NCBI GenBank assembly: GCA_032433765.1 | Contig: JAVIAB010000073.1 | Span: forward strand, 65,838,205 to 65,902,204 | DNA: 64,000 nucleotides | Direction of reading: 5' to 3' | Origin: Megaustenia siamemsis | Taxonomy: Eukaryota; Mollusca; Gastropoda; Stylommatophora; Ariophantidae | Shown here: piece by piece, positions 33,151 through 43,419 of the stretch | How the letters are laid out: every line of letters starts with the position of its first letter | Position numbering within the stretch: the stretch's first letter is position 1 | The notes under the pieces: model-generated | What the model was told of the DNA's origin: nothing | Database searches by the model: none | Seen by the model: the letters and a program-made list of their open reading frames with translations, nothing else | Position numbers and translations under genes: made by a program

Positions 33151-34716
33151 TATGGTTATGGTTATGGTTATGGAAGGCCTCGGCATCACAGCAAACGAAT
33201 TAAAATCCATAATTGCTCAACTGCCCGTGCCAGTGGAATCATCAGAATTACCAACTCATCTCCCAAACAAAGAAAGGTAACTGTAGTCCCCATCGTAGCA
33301 GTCTCAGCACACGCCAAAAGACATAAGGCGAAACCGCGCAGAAAGTGAACACAGCCAACTGTTCCCTGTCATACGATATCATCATTCATCGTAAACAAGC
33401 GGGATATCGAAGCAGGATCAAAACGGATGAGACACACAGCTCACGGTGTGCACAGAGCACTTAACTCAGTAGCTCCTGCAACAAGCCGGACTTGGAATAT
33501 GAGGAAACTGCAAGAAGGAACACTTTTCAGACATAGCCTTCAATGGTTCCTGCCGCCTATCCACCATATACCATGGGAGTTCACGTCCTCCCGAAAATGA
33601 TGATCGTCATAGCACTTGATGATGTTAGGCCGTCATTGATGACTCCAATTCCAAACATATAGACACACAGTGGTGGTAATTTGTCATTTTCAATCCAACA
33701 GAAGCCACATGACCTGTAGTTAGTAAAACCACAGAGAGAATATGATTTTGTGACCTTCACTGATTCACTCTTAGATGTGAATGTGTAGTTTACACAAGAG
33801 GAGAAGTTTTCAACTACAGTTATTCCATTTAAGGCAATTCTGGGATAGCAAGGCAAGTCTCCTTTATAGCAGCAGAACTTGATGTTCTCCGCTCCCTTCT
33901 TGTAGCTGCTGCCACACGATTCTGATGTCTCATTAACTTGGACATCATTCAAGAACAATGTCAGATTAACATTCCATAGATATGGCTCTGCTGATGAAGT
34001 GCTTGGTGCAACAGTTGTATCAATCATACTGGAGGCTCCTGGTCTGTGGTCATTAATATCACAGACGGCACATGGTGTTGTTATATTCATTATTTCTTTC
34101 TGGGGTGTAAATATGTGGCACACACATGGAGAGTGGTTTGTGGTCACAGTAATCCAATTAAAGGCAATTCTAGGGTAGCATGGCAATGCTGTTTCAGAAC
34201 AGCACAATCCTGTGATGTTTTCTGTGTTCGCTATAAAGCTGCTGCTGCTACACAATCCTGACCAATTATAGGTGTGGACATTATTCACTTGCAATGACAA
34301 AACTGCTTTGTTTACATCATAAACCTCTGGAAGCGAATCATTTATGGGACTAATAGATAGTACAATTTATTCTTCCATCGGGGATATCTGCATTGAGTCC
34401 CCCAAAAAAGGTCTTTGGTTAAAAAGCACATATGCTTTGAGTTAAACACACAATGAGCCCACTTCATAGATTCAAAATGATCCTTGCCAATGTCATCCAT
34501 TTGCACAAGTTAGGTCCTTAGCTACCAACGTCAAAAATGTCTGAAACGAAGCCATCCAATTAACGACTTTATCTTTAGCGAAGGTTAACGAACTGTGAAC
34601 AAACATTTATGTTCAAACCCTTGAAAACATTTTCAAAAATCTGCCAACTCGCAGCAATAACATTTATCGTGTTGTTCAATGTAAACATTGCTTGGTCCAT
34701 AGCTCGAATATAAATA
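33151..34716 (-). mobile_element. ORF-bearing non-autonomous retroposon, copy B
   Basis: This 1566-bp minus-strand copy matches copy A (12048-13645). An 11-bp duplication ATAGAAAATGT flanks it (33140-33150, 34717-34727). Its 5' end begins TATTTATATTCGAGC, about 43 bases inside copy A's start, so it is 5'-truncated relative to A. Its 3' tail is (CATAAC) repeated about four times on the minus strand. It sits directly against a LINE B fragment in the same orientation, sharing the target sequence. Confidence 0.88.
33581..34300 (-). pseudogene. Cysteine-rich tandem-module ORF of retroposon copy B
   Basis: About 240 codons matching the copy A frame: VNNVHTYNWSGLCSSSSF, CCSETALPCYPRIAFN, linker TVAPSTSSAEPYLW, LNDVQVNETSESCGSS, CCYKGDLPCYPRIALNGITV. 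A four-base insertion near 34355 (CTAT duplication) breaks the frame upstream, so the N-terminal part present in copy A is lost. There are about 13 replacements against copy A in the shared part. It is not expected to be expressed. Confidence 0.65.
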
Positions 34717-34727
34717 ATAGAAAATGT

Positions 34728-35689
34728 ATCTCGTATAAATGCATGATTCAAAACAATTGTTGTTGTTGAGCTATTTTTTTTATCCTTCTGTGTCTCCTCA
34801 CCCATTGCATAGATTTTTTCATTGTAAAAGAATGTTTAGAAGCATATTTTTAACTATTTTATTTTGGCTTCATTCACAGTTTCAATAGTCCAAATTATCA
34901 CAATATTTCTTCTTCTTTTTTTTATACGAGGGCTGATTATTTTACATTTACTATAGAATTAATAATTATTAAAAACAACCTTGTATCTATAAAAATTTAA
35001 TACTGCATTGTTGACAATGCTTTTGTAGCTGTTGACAATCACATTAGCCGTCATTATACATTCGATACGTAAATTGCAATATACATTATTATTTACTATT
35101 ATTTTGTACATTTGCTGGTAATGTTATTTTGCTTATTGTTTGTGATGCTGTAAGCGATGTCAGTTTTGTGAAACACACAACTTTCCACAAGCAGCTGTCA
35201 AGCTGACAAACTAAAGAAAGCTGTTATTACTACTGATATTGTATAGAGCAAAGCATCGCAGATAACAAGGAAGTCTGTACCGTTACATACACGAGGAAGA
35301 AATTATATGGAAACATCATTGATGTGTTATGTAATTGCATGATTCCTTTAACGCACAAGAATTAAGATAACTTAGAAAATAAGAAATAATAAAGTAAAGA
35401 TAAAATTGTCATTTGGTTGTGTATAACATTAATGAACTTACATTTCAGACAACTATGATTTGTAATTAGACGTCATCACACACACACTTGCACACACACA
35501 CTTGCACACACACACACACATACTGTAAATACTGGGCTTTTCCAGCCGAAACGCGCTTCAGTAAGGTATATATATATATATATATGTGTCCGTGTTGCAA
35601 AAATAACAATCATAATGTTATATTTTCAAAAACCAGGACTTGCAGTGGCATATAGCAGTAAAAACTGTATGTTCAGCGGAAGATTGGTA
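34728..35689. other. Intron 3, AT-rich with CA and TA microsatellites
   Basis: CA runs at about 35478-35520, a TA run at about 35570-35584, and poly-C/poly-T near 35690-35710. No gene was recognised. Confidence 0.55.
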
Positions 35690-35711
35690 TCCCCCCCCCC
35701 TTTTTTTTTCA

Positions 35712-35945
35712 CTTAACACCGGTTTCATAACAATATAATGTTGCCTTCTCCAGCGAGACAAGCCTGAATGCAGCGAGGCTTCCTACAAGTGTTTGTAATT
35801 TAGCGTGAGACCACGCCAGTATTTTTCAGCTACCTTCCTCAATTGTTCAACTACTCTCAGTCCAGTCTTTTAAAAATGTTTCTTTATTAGTACCCCGACG
35901 TTTTCAATTTGGTTTAGGTCAGTAGAGTTGCCGGACTACTTTGTT
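35712..35945 (-). pseudogene. Tc1-like transposase C-terminal remnant
   Basis: In one minus frame the sequence reads STDLNQIENVGVLIKKHF, then LRVVEQLRKVAEKYWRGL, then a SLHSGLSRWRRQHYIVMK-like end. This follows the Tc1 C-terminus (SPDLNPIENVW..., then the basic end with R..A.I...G), including the catalytic Glu. Stops interrupt it and no inverted repeats were found. Confidence 0.5.
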
Positions 35946-36380
35946 ACTGTCACATTCTACAATTGATGACATGCTTTTGTGTAGCAGTCCACTCTGGCAA
36001 CGTGGCTCATCTGTAGACAGATTGCGATTTTCCACTCGTCGTTTCAAGCTGTTATTAATTATTCTATGTTCAAAAGAACCATTCAAATTTATTATCGTTT
36101 TTTCTACTCCCTTCTCTAAAGTCACTCGTTTAATGTTCACATTTTTAACTGCTGTAACAACTTTCGCTTTTAGTGGTAATCTATCTTCTAAGTATTATTT
36201 AGTAGAAAATAGCGTCCCTTCTTTGGTCAATGTTGGATAACTGTCTGTAGAAAGGCCAATATATTCATTTTGAGAATACCGCGAAAAATAATGTGATTGT
36301 TCTTTCATGCTTGTACCTTCCATATGATTTCGCTTAACTGAAGCGAGATGTTGTGTAGAGTCATCGTACTTTCCAACCAA
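35919..36380 (-). pseudogene. Decayed unrecognised ORF
   Basis: About 154 codons in one minus frame with a single internal stop (near 36195). Text includes KYDDSTQHLASVKRNHMEG, YSQNEYIGLSTDSYP and LPLKAKVVTAVKNVNIKRV. Conservation of one frame over 460 bp suggests former coding. It may be a transposon gene, but I do not recognise the family. Confidence 0.3.
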
Positions 36381-36804
36381 TTCTAAATTTCATTCTGAAA
36401 ATCTCCAATCTTTGAATTCTCTACCTGGAGAGCTATCCTTCCTTAAACCCGTAGATGATAACAATTACGTCTATTCCGTTGAAGAAGTGCTGTCCACTTA
36501 GTTGTCTTACACTGAATTTTCTGTTGTAAGTCTTTATCCATTCCACATATTTTTTAATGACCAAAATTGTTTTCTATGTTCACCATTTTTCGCGAGGAGG
36601 AAAATATAAAATAACTTGTTCCAAAATTTATTTTTAGACAAAGTTCTTTTAGACAAAGTTCTTCTTGGGCTAAACTGCTGAAGTTGTTGCTACGTTACGG
36701 TAGTAACGTTGTATCGTTTCTTTTGATCCACTCTATATCAGCCATGATCGAGCGAAAATATTTTCTTCTCTTTTAGTTGTCATTTGTATGTAGTAAAGAA
36801 ACAT

Positions 36805-37277
36805 CATCATCATCATCATCGTGTGCCTTCTCCGCAACGAAGGTTGGCTACCATGGATCGCCATTCTACTCTGTTTCTTGCTTTGATGGTGCAGGCTGTC
36901 ATAGATTGACTTGTCCATCTTTTGATGTTACTCGTCCATGTTAGTCTTGGTCTGCCTCTGTCTCTTTTACCTTGTATTTTTCCTTCCAATATTACTTTTA
37001 GTAGGCTGTTGTGTCTTTTAACATGCCCCAAACATTTCATTTTTCTTGTCTTGATTGTATTTAGTAGTTCTCTTTTTATTTTCAGTTGTTTTAAAACTTT
37101 ATCGTTTGTTATCTTTTGTTTCCATCCAATTCTACCTATTCTTCTATAAATCGACATTTCAAAGGCTTCAATTTTCTGTTCTGTTTTCTTGTCTAATGTC
37201 CATGTTTCTGCACCATACAGGAATATTGAGAAGATGTAACATTTTGCCATTCTTAGTTTCAGCGCTGCTGAAAAAAA
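36805..37277 (-). mobile_element. RTE-like LINE subfamily B, 5'-truncated
   Basis: A minus-strand open frame runs from MAKCYIFSIFLYGAETWTLD through GRIGWKQKITNDKVLKQLK, GHVKRHNSLLKVILEGK and RGRPRLTW to NLRCGEGTR, intact for 144 codons. The 3' tail is (ATG)n on the minus strand. The duplication AAAGAAACAT (36795-36804, 37278-37287) flanks it. Confidence 0.9.
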
Positions 37278-37372
37278 AAAGAAACATAGAGATTATTAAC
37301 TAGTAAGATCTCTTGGCAACTCATTATAAATCTTTTTGAACACTTAGAAGCTGATATTTTGTACTATGAAAA

Positions 37373-37470
37373 TAAAAAAAGGAAAATGTGGTATGGTAAC
37401 AACTTTACGTAAGTGAGAAACAAAACAAAAGTAGAACGACGTTTCGGCCAAGAAGGCCTTCAGCTGGAAC
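37373..37470 (-). repeat. Half-unit related to the foldback arms
   Basis: It shares AAAAGGAAAA, TGGTATGGTRACA, CGTTTCGGCCAAGA and AGGCCTTC with an arm of the foldback at 31910-32370. On the minus strand the core reads CTGAAGGCCTTCTTGGCCGA then AACGTCG, a hammerhead-like layout. Confidence 0.65.
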
Positions 37471-37709
37471 AATAGCATTGTTTGAGCAAACAGCTCAAAA
37501 TTTCAATTAAGCGATCCTTATTGACGGTCAACCGCTTCGCTGCCCCCTCCTAAGGGATCGTGGACCCCAGTTTGAAAATCAAGGAGCAAAGGCATACACT
37601 GACTGATGTGTAGTTGAAACAATATTTTATGTCCAATAATGTCTAGTAGTTAGTACTTTGAATAAAGTTTGAAGATATAGACTACATACAATTTATATTC
37701 TCTTACCAG

Positions 37710-37934
37710 GTGTTAACCGTATGGGAGTTCCACCTAACGATAATCGCGTACTCCAGTACAGAGGCGGAATAGAGGCGCAAATGTGGATTGGATACTGGTC
37801 TAGTTATCAACCCAAGTTCTCAGAGGGCGACTGTGTATACGTGTCAAATGATAAAAAGCAACTCCATAAGTGGAGCTTCGGCCCTTGTGAGATGAAAGCT
37901 GCCTTTTTGTGTCAACGAAACGTTTGCGCTCAAG
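37710..37934 (+). CDS. Exon 4 of mosaic gene: C-terminal half of C-type lectin domain
   Basis: The acceptor is CTCTTACCAG and the donor GTGAGA. The 225-bp exon reads GVNRMGVPPNDN, then QMWIGYWSSYQPKFSEGDC, then HKWSFGPCEMKAAFLCQR and NVCAQ. The conserved Cys-Cys pair of the lectin fold (GDC with GPC, and final FLC) and the W before the FGPC block are present. The usual EPN or QPD sugar/Ca site is QPK, and the WND triplet is WSF, so canonical calcium-dependent sugar binding looks unlikely. The last Cys (VCAQ) is the first cysteine of the following LDLa module, so the domain border falls inside the exon. It leaves in phase 1. Confidence 0.95.
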
Positions 37935-38469
37935 GTGAGACCTCACATGTCAAAGAACTGTGTTTTCCTCTTATATTTATATATAAAAGTTATGTTATGA
38001 TGCCGGAGACGGGTGTATCAAGCCTAAAGGTGATGCGACTTGCCGTAAAATGGCACAACGCATGCGTGCCCACTTAACTCACTCTAAATGGCAGACGACA
38101 AAGAAAAGAGTCTTCGGGTGAGCACAGAAAGAAAAATTATATGTCAAATGAAAGAAACAATCGAACACCGCCAAATCTGGAGACTCTTTAATATAGAAAG
38201 TTTACTTGTGGCTGCCAAACTTCCGGCAGACGATTTACATGAATGACTGAATATAGGAAGTACAAGATGAGTTGTTAGTCAGGAGTTCACGGCAATAGAA
38301 GAGCTGAATCAATTACGTTACTGAACTACTACACCCGTAGTGCGAAGTATAGAACTAGATTAAACGTATTCTGTTATCTTTGACTCTCACCCTTGAAATT
38401 TACTTACTTTTTGGGACGAAGTCAAATAGTTTGAAAGAGTAAGAAGAAAAGGCTTTTCTTCTTACTTCT
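37935..38469. other. Intron 4, start
   Basis: No gene or repeat was recognised between exon 4 and the LINE C fragment. Confidence 0.5.
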
Positions 38470-39135
38470 ATCTATCTATTGACCTTTCGAGCCGTAACCG
38501 GCCCATAGGGCGTAGACCAAGATACACCTTCTCCTATATGAATTTTTGTTCTAGCAGTTTTCTTTTAAAGATATTTTATCAAATCTCGCCATCTGTCTCT
38601 GTTCTGTGCAAGCAGTTCTATCTCATTGAGGGAGCCGATTCCTGCTGCTCTTGCCTCTCTCATCAATGTTCTTCTCAGTGTCTCCCTGGGTCTTCCTCTT
38701 TTTCTTTTACCTGTTGTTTCCCATATGAGGGCTTGCTTTGCTATTCGATTATTATCTCTTCTCATCACATGTCCAACGTATGACCATCGTCTTTTCTTTA
38801 TTACTGAAGATATTAGTGGTTGATTGGCGATTTCTCTAATTTCCTCGTTTGTTTTGAATTCGTTCCATTCTATACCAAGTATTTTCCTTAGACATTTATT
38901 TTCGAATGCGTTCAACTTTGTTTCTATATCTCTTGTTGTTTTCCAGCTTTCACACGCATACGTAAGGGTTGATAGTACATTTGATTTGAATAGCCTAAGT
39001 TTTGTGTTGTGCTAATGAGTTTTGATTTCCACAACTTTTCAAGGCTTCTGAAAGACATTGCTGCTTTAGCCAGTCTGATTCTAATTTCTTTGCTCGTATC
39101 CCCTTCTCGATCAATGTGACTTCCAAGATAGTCTT
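38470..39135 (-). mobile_element. LINE subfamily C, 3' fragment
   Basis: A minus-strand frame (38565-38915) encodes MNAFENKCLRKILGIEWNEF, RRWSYVGHVMRRDNNRIAKQ, GKRKRGRPRETLRRT and RDRWRDLIKYL, the C-terminal region of a reverse-transcriptase polyprotein. Further upstream coding in other frames extends to about 39135. It is distinct from A and B. A decayed + copy is at 56994-57430. Confidence 0.8.
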
Positions 39136-39149
39136 CTTACTTACCATTT

Positions 39150-39440
39150 ACATAACAAGTTAAGTTAATCATTAACTTATATATCATTAATTAACTCTGT
39201 TAATAATCATAATAATGAAGTTAACTAACTTACACGACTTAGACTTCAATTAGACTAGAGTTAGTCTTAGACTTGACTGCCTTAATGACTTATCAGTCTT
39301 ATCTAAGGTCTTGAGACTAAGATGACTTAAATGATGAGTAATTTCAGTAATATAGTAAATTAGTTACTAAGTTCTTAAACTTAACTCTGCTTAAGTCCAA
39401 GTTAATAATAAGTTAATTTAATAACTACTAACCTAAACCT
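39150..39440. repeat. Cryptically simple TTAAGT/AGTTAA-rich stretch
   Basis: About 290 bp are built almost only from words such as GTTAA, TTAAC, GACTTA, TAAGAC and ACTAAG on both strands, with no fixed period. It is probably a decayed simple repeat. Confidence 0.6.
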
Positions 39441-41394
39441 GGATGATTGTTACTGTTATTACTAAGGAAAGTTAAATAAAGGTTAATGACTGTGGTAATC
39501 ATTATTATTCATGAGGACGAATCAGAAACACAGATATAACCAGCAAGCTTTGTGACATTTGTTATCGGGAATACTTGATTATTGATTTCTTGTGAACCTA
39601 AGGCCATCTGTTTCATTGGGGAGGGGAGGTGTGAGGTCATCTGTTGTGGGAGGGGAATTAGTACCTCTCACTTGCTTGGACTGGGTGTGTCAAGACCAAT
39701 TGATTTATCAGTGACAGTTGTAAGATTAAGTAAGTTTAGTAATTTGTAGTGGCATGTAAATGATTTAAATCAACAACGAAGCAAGCATAAGGAACAAGGC
39801 TCACAGATTAAATTTTAGATGAGCGGTACTCACTTCCTAAAGAAGAGAAAGAGCTGTATGTATGTATGTATGATGATAAAAATGAGCGTCTTGTGTCAGT
39901 ATCAAGTTCTGAGAAACAGTAGGGTAGGTACATTACAAATAAATAAAGGATGAGTTTCTAGCGTCTGCAAGCAGATTTTGACTGGAGTTGTTGCTGTTTT
40001 CCTTGTATGCACTTCGAATCAGCTTTATTTGCTTTAGTTTGGCAAGTTGTGAAACCAACTTTTATAGCTTGCCCCCTTTGTGTCTTCATGATCTGTCTTT
40101 CCCCTTTGAAAGTTATCTTAAGTATTTAAAGTCTATTTTTACTTCATTTCGTTGTTTTCATTGAAGATTTGTGCATCCCATTCTTTTCTTACTACAATCA
40201 TGACTTCTGCCTTTGCTAATTTTCATATTGTGGTCCTTGTACACTTTGTTCAAATCATTTAGATGTTGTTTTATTCATATTCTGTTGTTGCTAAAGAGTG
40301 TTTGATTATCTGCAAAAAATGAGGAGCTCTCTTGAGGTTTTATCCTCAATTGTGTTAGCTGTTTAACATTTGTGGTCAGTGTATGTGATAAATATCATGA
40401 GTGCCATTACTATTCCTTCTCATACTTCAAGGTTTGATGGTAAAAGCTTTTGTTTAGCTTGCATTGTTTTTTGTAATTATGTATTGGCTGTTATGGTGAA
40501 AGCTTTCAATCATAGCTTTTTTCAAATATTTGCCTTCTCATCCTGTATAATCTGACGATTATGGTTTCCAGGTTTATAAATGTTGTTCTTGGTTATCTAC
40601 TCAATAACATTTCTCAGTGAGCTAGCTTAAGGTAAAGATAGTATCTGTGCATCTCTGTTTTTTTTTCTTCTGAATTCCATTTGTGCTTCACATAGATGGG
40701 CTTCTTTTTGGTTTGGTCTTGAGTCTTTTCTCTAAAATTTTACAAATGATTTTTTCAATGCAGCTCAAAGCAATATTCTTCTGTATTATATACAACCCTA
40801 TTTGTTGTTGATTTTCTTTCAGATAGAAACAATATAGCATTCTTCTAGTCCTTACCTCCAATAACAATCTAAAATACACATTTTTAGGGGGGAGTGTGGG
40901 TGAACCCAGGGAACCTTGTTGATCTGAAAAAAAAATATTATACAGCGTCTTGGAAATAACCAGGACCCTTCTGATCAGGAAGTGAATGTACTAACCACTC
41001 AGCCACCAAAGCACATGTTATATATCATTTATAATAATTGGCTCCCTCATTCTTCCTTATCCCATAACCCTGAGGTTTATTGGAGCATGACTGACAGACT
41101 TAATCAATCTTCTCCTCTGGTTTCTATCAACATCCATTCTTTGGGACTCTGCTAAGCTGAGGCCTGTTTATTGTTTGATCTTAACTTAAAATTGTTTTTT
41201 TTCCTCCTCTCCTTCTTCCTTCTTTTATAGTTATATGCAGAATGGTCTGTGCCAGACCAGATGATCAAGTTATGTAGCCACACTACAGTCAAATGATCAC
41301 CATCTACTTCAATTGGTTGTTGTATCCCTTTGTGAACTTTTTTAAATTTGTGATATAATCCAAATAAGGGATGACCAAAACCATTTAACAACAT
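39441..41394. other. Intron 4, middle, no recognised gene
   Basis: AT-rich DNA. 40870-41150 shows short decayed repeat-like words but no identifiable family. The short open frames are not gene-like. A 4-bp TATG microsatellite lies near 39858-39870. Confidence 0.45.
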
Positions 41395-41405
41395 TTAATT
41401 ACCAT

Positions 41406-41659
41406 TGTAAGTAAAGTACCCCCGCCACGCCAAGTGGCGTATAGGGAAATATGGTGTTAGTGACTCTATATTTTACAGACCTTCAGCACATGATTTTTGG
41501 GGTAATGTCGGTATTACACCTGTGCTGCTTTACTTTCCCAGAAAAAAAATCTGGTACCCATTTAAGGCTGGGTGAACCCGGAAGCCGTCGGTTGGGATCG
41601 AACCCTACCCCTTGTCCTTTGTAGTCCAGTTCACTGACCACTGAGCTATCGCGGCTCCC
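41406..41659 (-). mobile_element. tRNA-derived SINE, family 1, full length
   Basis: It has the same head and body as the copy at 10990, with A box TAGCTCAGTGGTCAG and B box GGTTCGATCCC on the minus strand. The 11-bp duplication TTAATTACCAT (41395-41405, 41660-41670) flanks it. Confidence 0.93.
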
Positions 41660-41816
41660 TTAATTACCATAACTTGTGTTTTATTCTGTAGTTCAACTAG
41701 ATAAGTTCTGCGCCTTCATTACTTTCAAAATAATGATTTTCCCATCTATACATATATTAAAGTGTTTAGTACCTTCAGATTTTGTCATGACCTGTTTATA
41801 TTTGAATATGTTTTAG

Positions 41817-41912
41817 GAAGCTTTCATTGTATAAATGGCAACTGTGTCAGCCCTAAGGGGAAGTGTGATGGATTTGATGATTGTGGAGATAGATCTGATG
41901 AGACTGACTGCC
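41817..41912 (+). CDS. Exon 5 of mosaic gene: LDL-receptor class A module
   Basis: The acceptor is ATGTTTTAG and the donor GTAAGT. It reads [17 protein letters not shown], then [15 protein letters not shown]. With the Cys at the end of exon 4 this makes the six cysteines of an LDLa repeat. The calcium cage D-x-x-D-C-x-D-x-S-D-E is intact, so a folded Ca-binding ligand module is expected. It is a 1-1 phase symmetrical exon. A decayed LINE fragment begins within about 100 bp downstream. Confidence 0.95.
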
Positions 41913-41984
41913 GTAAGTACCACAGATAATTCTCCTCTTTCACTCAGAATAATTGAATGCTCTTAATAAATCTGCTCACAACAG

Positions 41985-42690
41985 CTGGTACTGAAAATAA
42001 ATAGAGATAAGACCAAAAGTTTGAGAATTAATGCAGTTGGCAATAACCAAATAACAATAGGAAAAATACCTCTACTAGACGCACAGTCTAACATGTATCT
42101 GGGCAGTAATATAGACAATGAGGGAGGAACAGAAAATGATAAGGATAAAAAAAGGATATCAAAAGCAAGAGGAGCATTTGTTACACTGGGAAACATGGAA
42201 ATCCAAAGAAATTAGGTCAAATACAAAAATAAACATTTTCAACTCCAATGCTAAGTCAGTCCTATTATATGGCTGTGAAACATGGAGAACAACAGAAGTA
42301 ACAATCATGAAGATACAAACCTTCATTTTGAATATTTGCACAGAATAAAAAATGGAAATGGCAGGACAAAATCACTAATATAGAATTAAGGAAAAGTACC
42401 AGTCAAATACTGGTGGCTAAAAAGATACAGCGAAATATGGCGTTGGATAGGACACACATTGCAGAAGCTAACTGAAAGTATTACACTATAGGCCCTTTTT
42501 TGGGGGGAATCCCCAAGGAAAAAGAGAAAGACCACAAATTTTCTTGGAGAAGACAGATGGAATCAGAGATGAAAATAATTGGGAAGACAGAATGATCTTA
42601 AAAGAATGGCAAGAAACAGAATAGCTTTGAAAGAAATTGTTGAAGACCTATGCTCCACAGGGAGTTGAAAGATAGGAGAAGAATAAATCT
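41985..42690 (+). mobile_element. Decayed LINE fragment (subfamily D)
   Basis: Readable pieces are KTKSLRINAVGNNQITIGK, MYLGSNIDNEGGTENDK and NAKSVLLYGCETWRTTEVT, the region just after the reverse transcriptase domain. Frameshifts are frequent. It starts about 70 bp after exon 5. Confidence 0.7.
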
Positions 42691-43419
42691 GCAGGTAATA
42701 TGTATACATAACATTTTTTGTGGTATCTGATAATTTACTAACGATTATATATGCTGAAGTTTAAGTGCAGGTTCCCTTCATGCATTGCAAGGTGTATGGG
42801 CGAAATTGGTGTTAGTGACTATTTAGTTATTGTTAATTCAAAAGCTTGCGCGCTCATTCCTAAATGTTTTTATTGTTCATATGAGGTGTTGCTGATTTTA
42901 AATTGGAATCTGTATTCACAATGAATATTGAAGATAAAAATAAAATTAGTTAAATGGTAAAGGTACTTCATAGCATAACTGCTGTAGAGGAGTGAAGTGT
43001 AGGGTCTCTGCTTCATTTGGGCAAATTGTTAGAGTGAGCAAGGTCAAGTTCCTTCTTAAATATAGCTAACTTTAAAAAAAATATAATAATTGTCACAAAT
43101 TTTGTAGTAAAATGGAATTATTATTCAGCTATATGACCTTTGTTAAATAAATATGACATTTAAATTAAATTTAAAAATACATATATTTGTGGTGGATGTG
43201 AGCATCCATGATTGTTTAGAAATTTTTATATTGTTAGTAGATACAAATAGTAATAGTTTATATGTAGCAAATACATATCATCATATGAAGAATGTGAAAC
43301 AAAATCAAGCCAGAAGTTAGTGATGAACAATATGAATTTGTTTAAGGTAAATGTATAGACAATGCAATCAGAAATACATTCATCATAAGATCATTAGTTA
43401 AAAGAACATAGAAGTGAAA
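42691..43419. other. Intron 5, no recognised feature
   Basis: AT-rich DNA without an open frame or repeat that I recognise. Confidence 0.5.
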
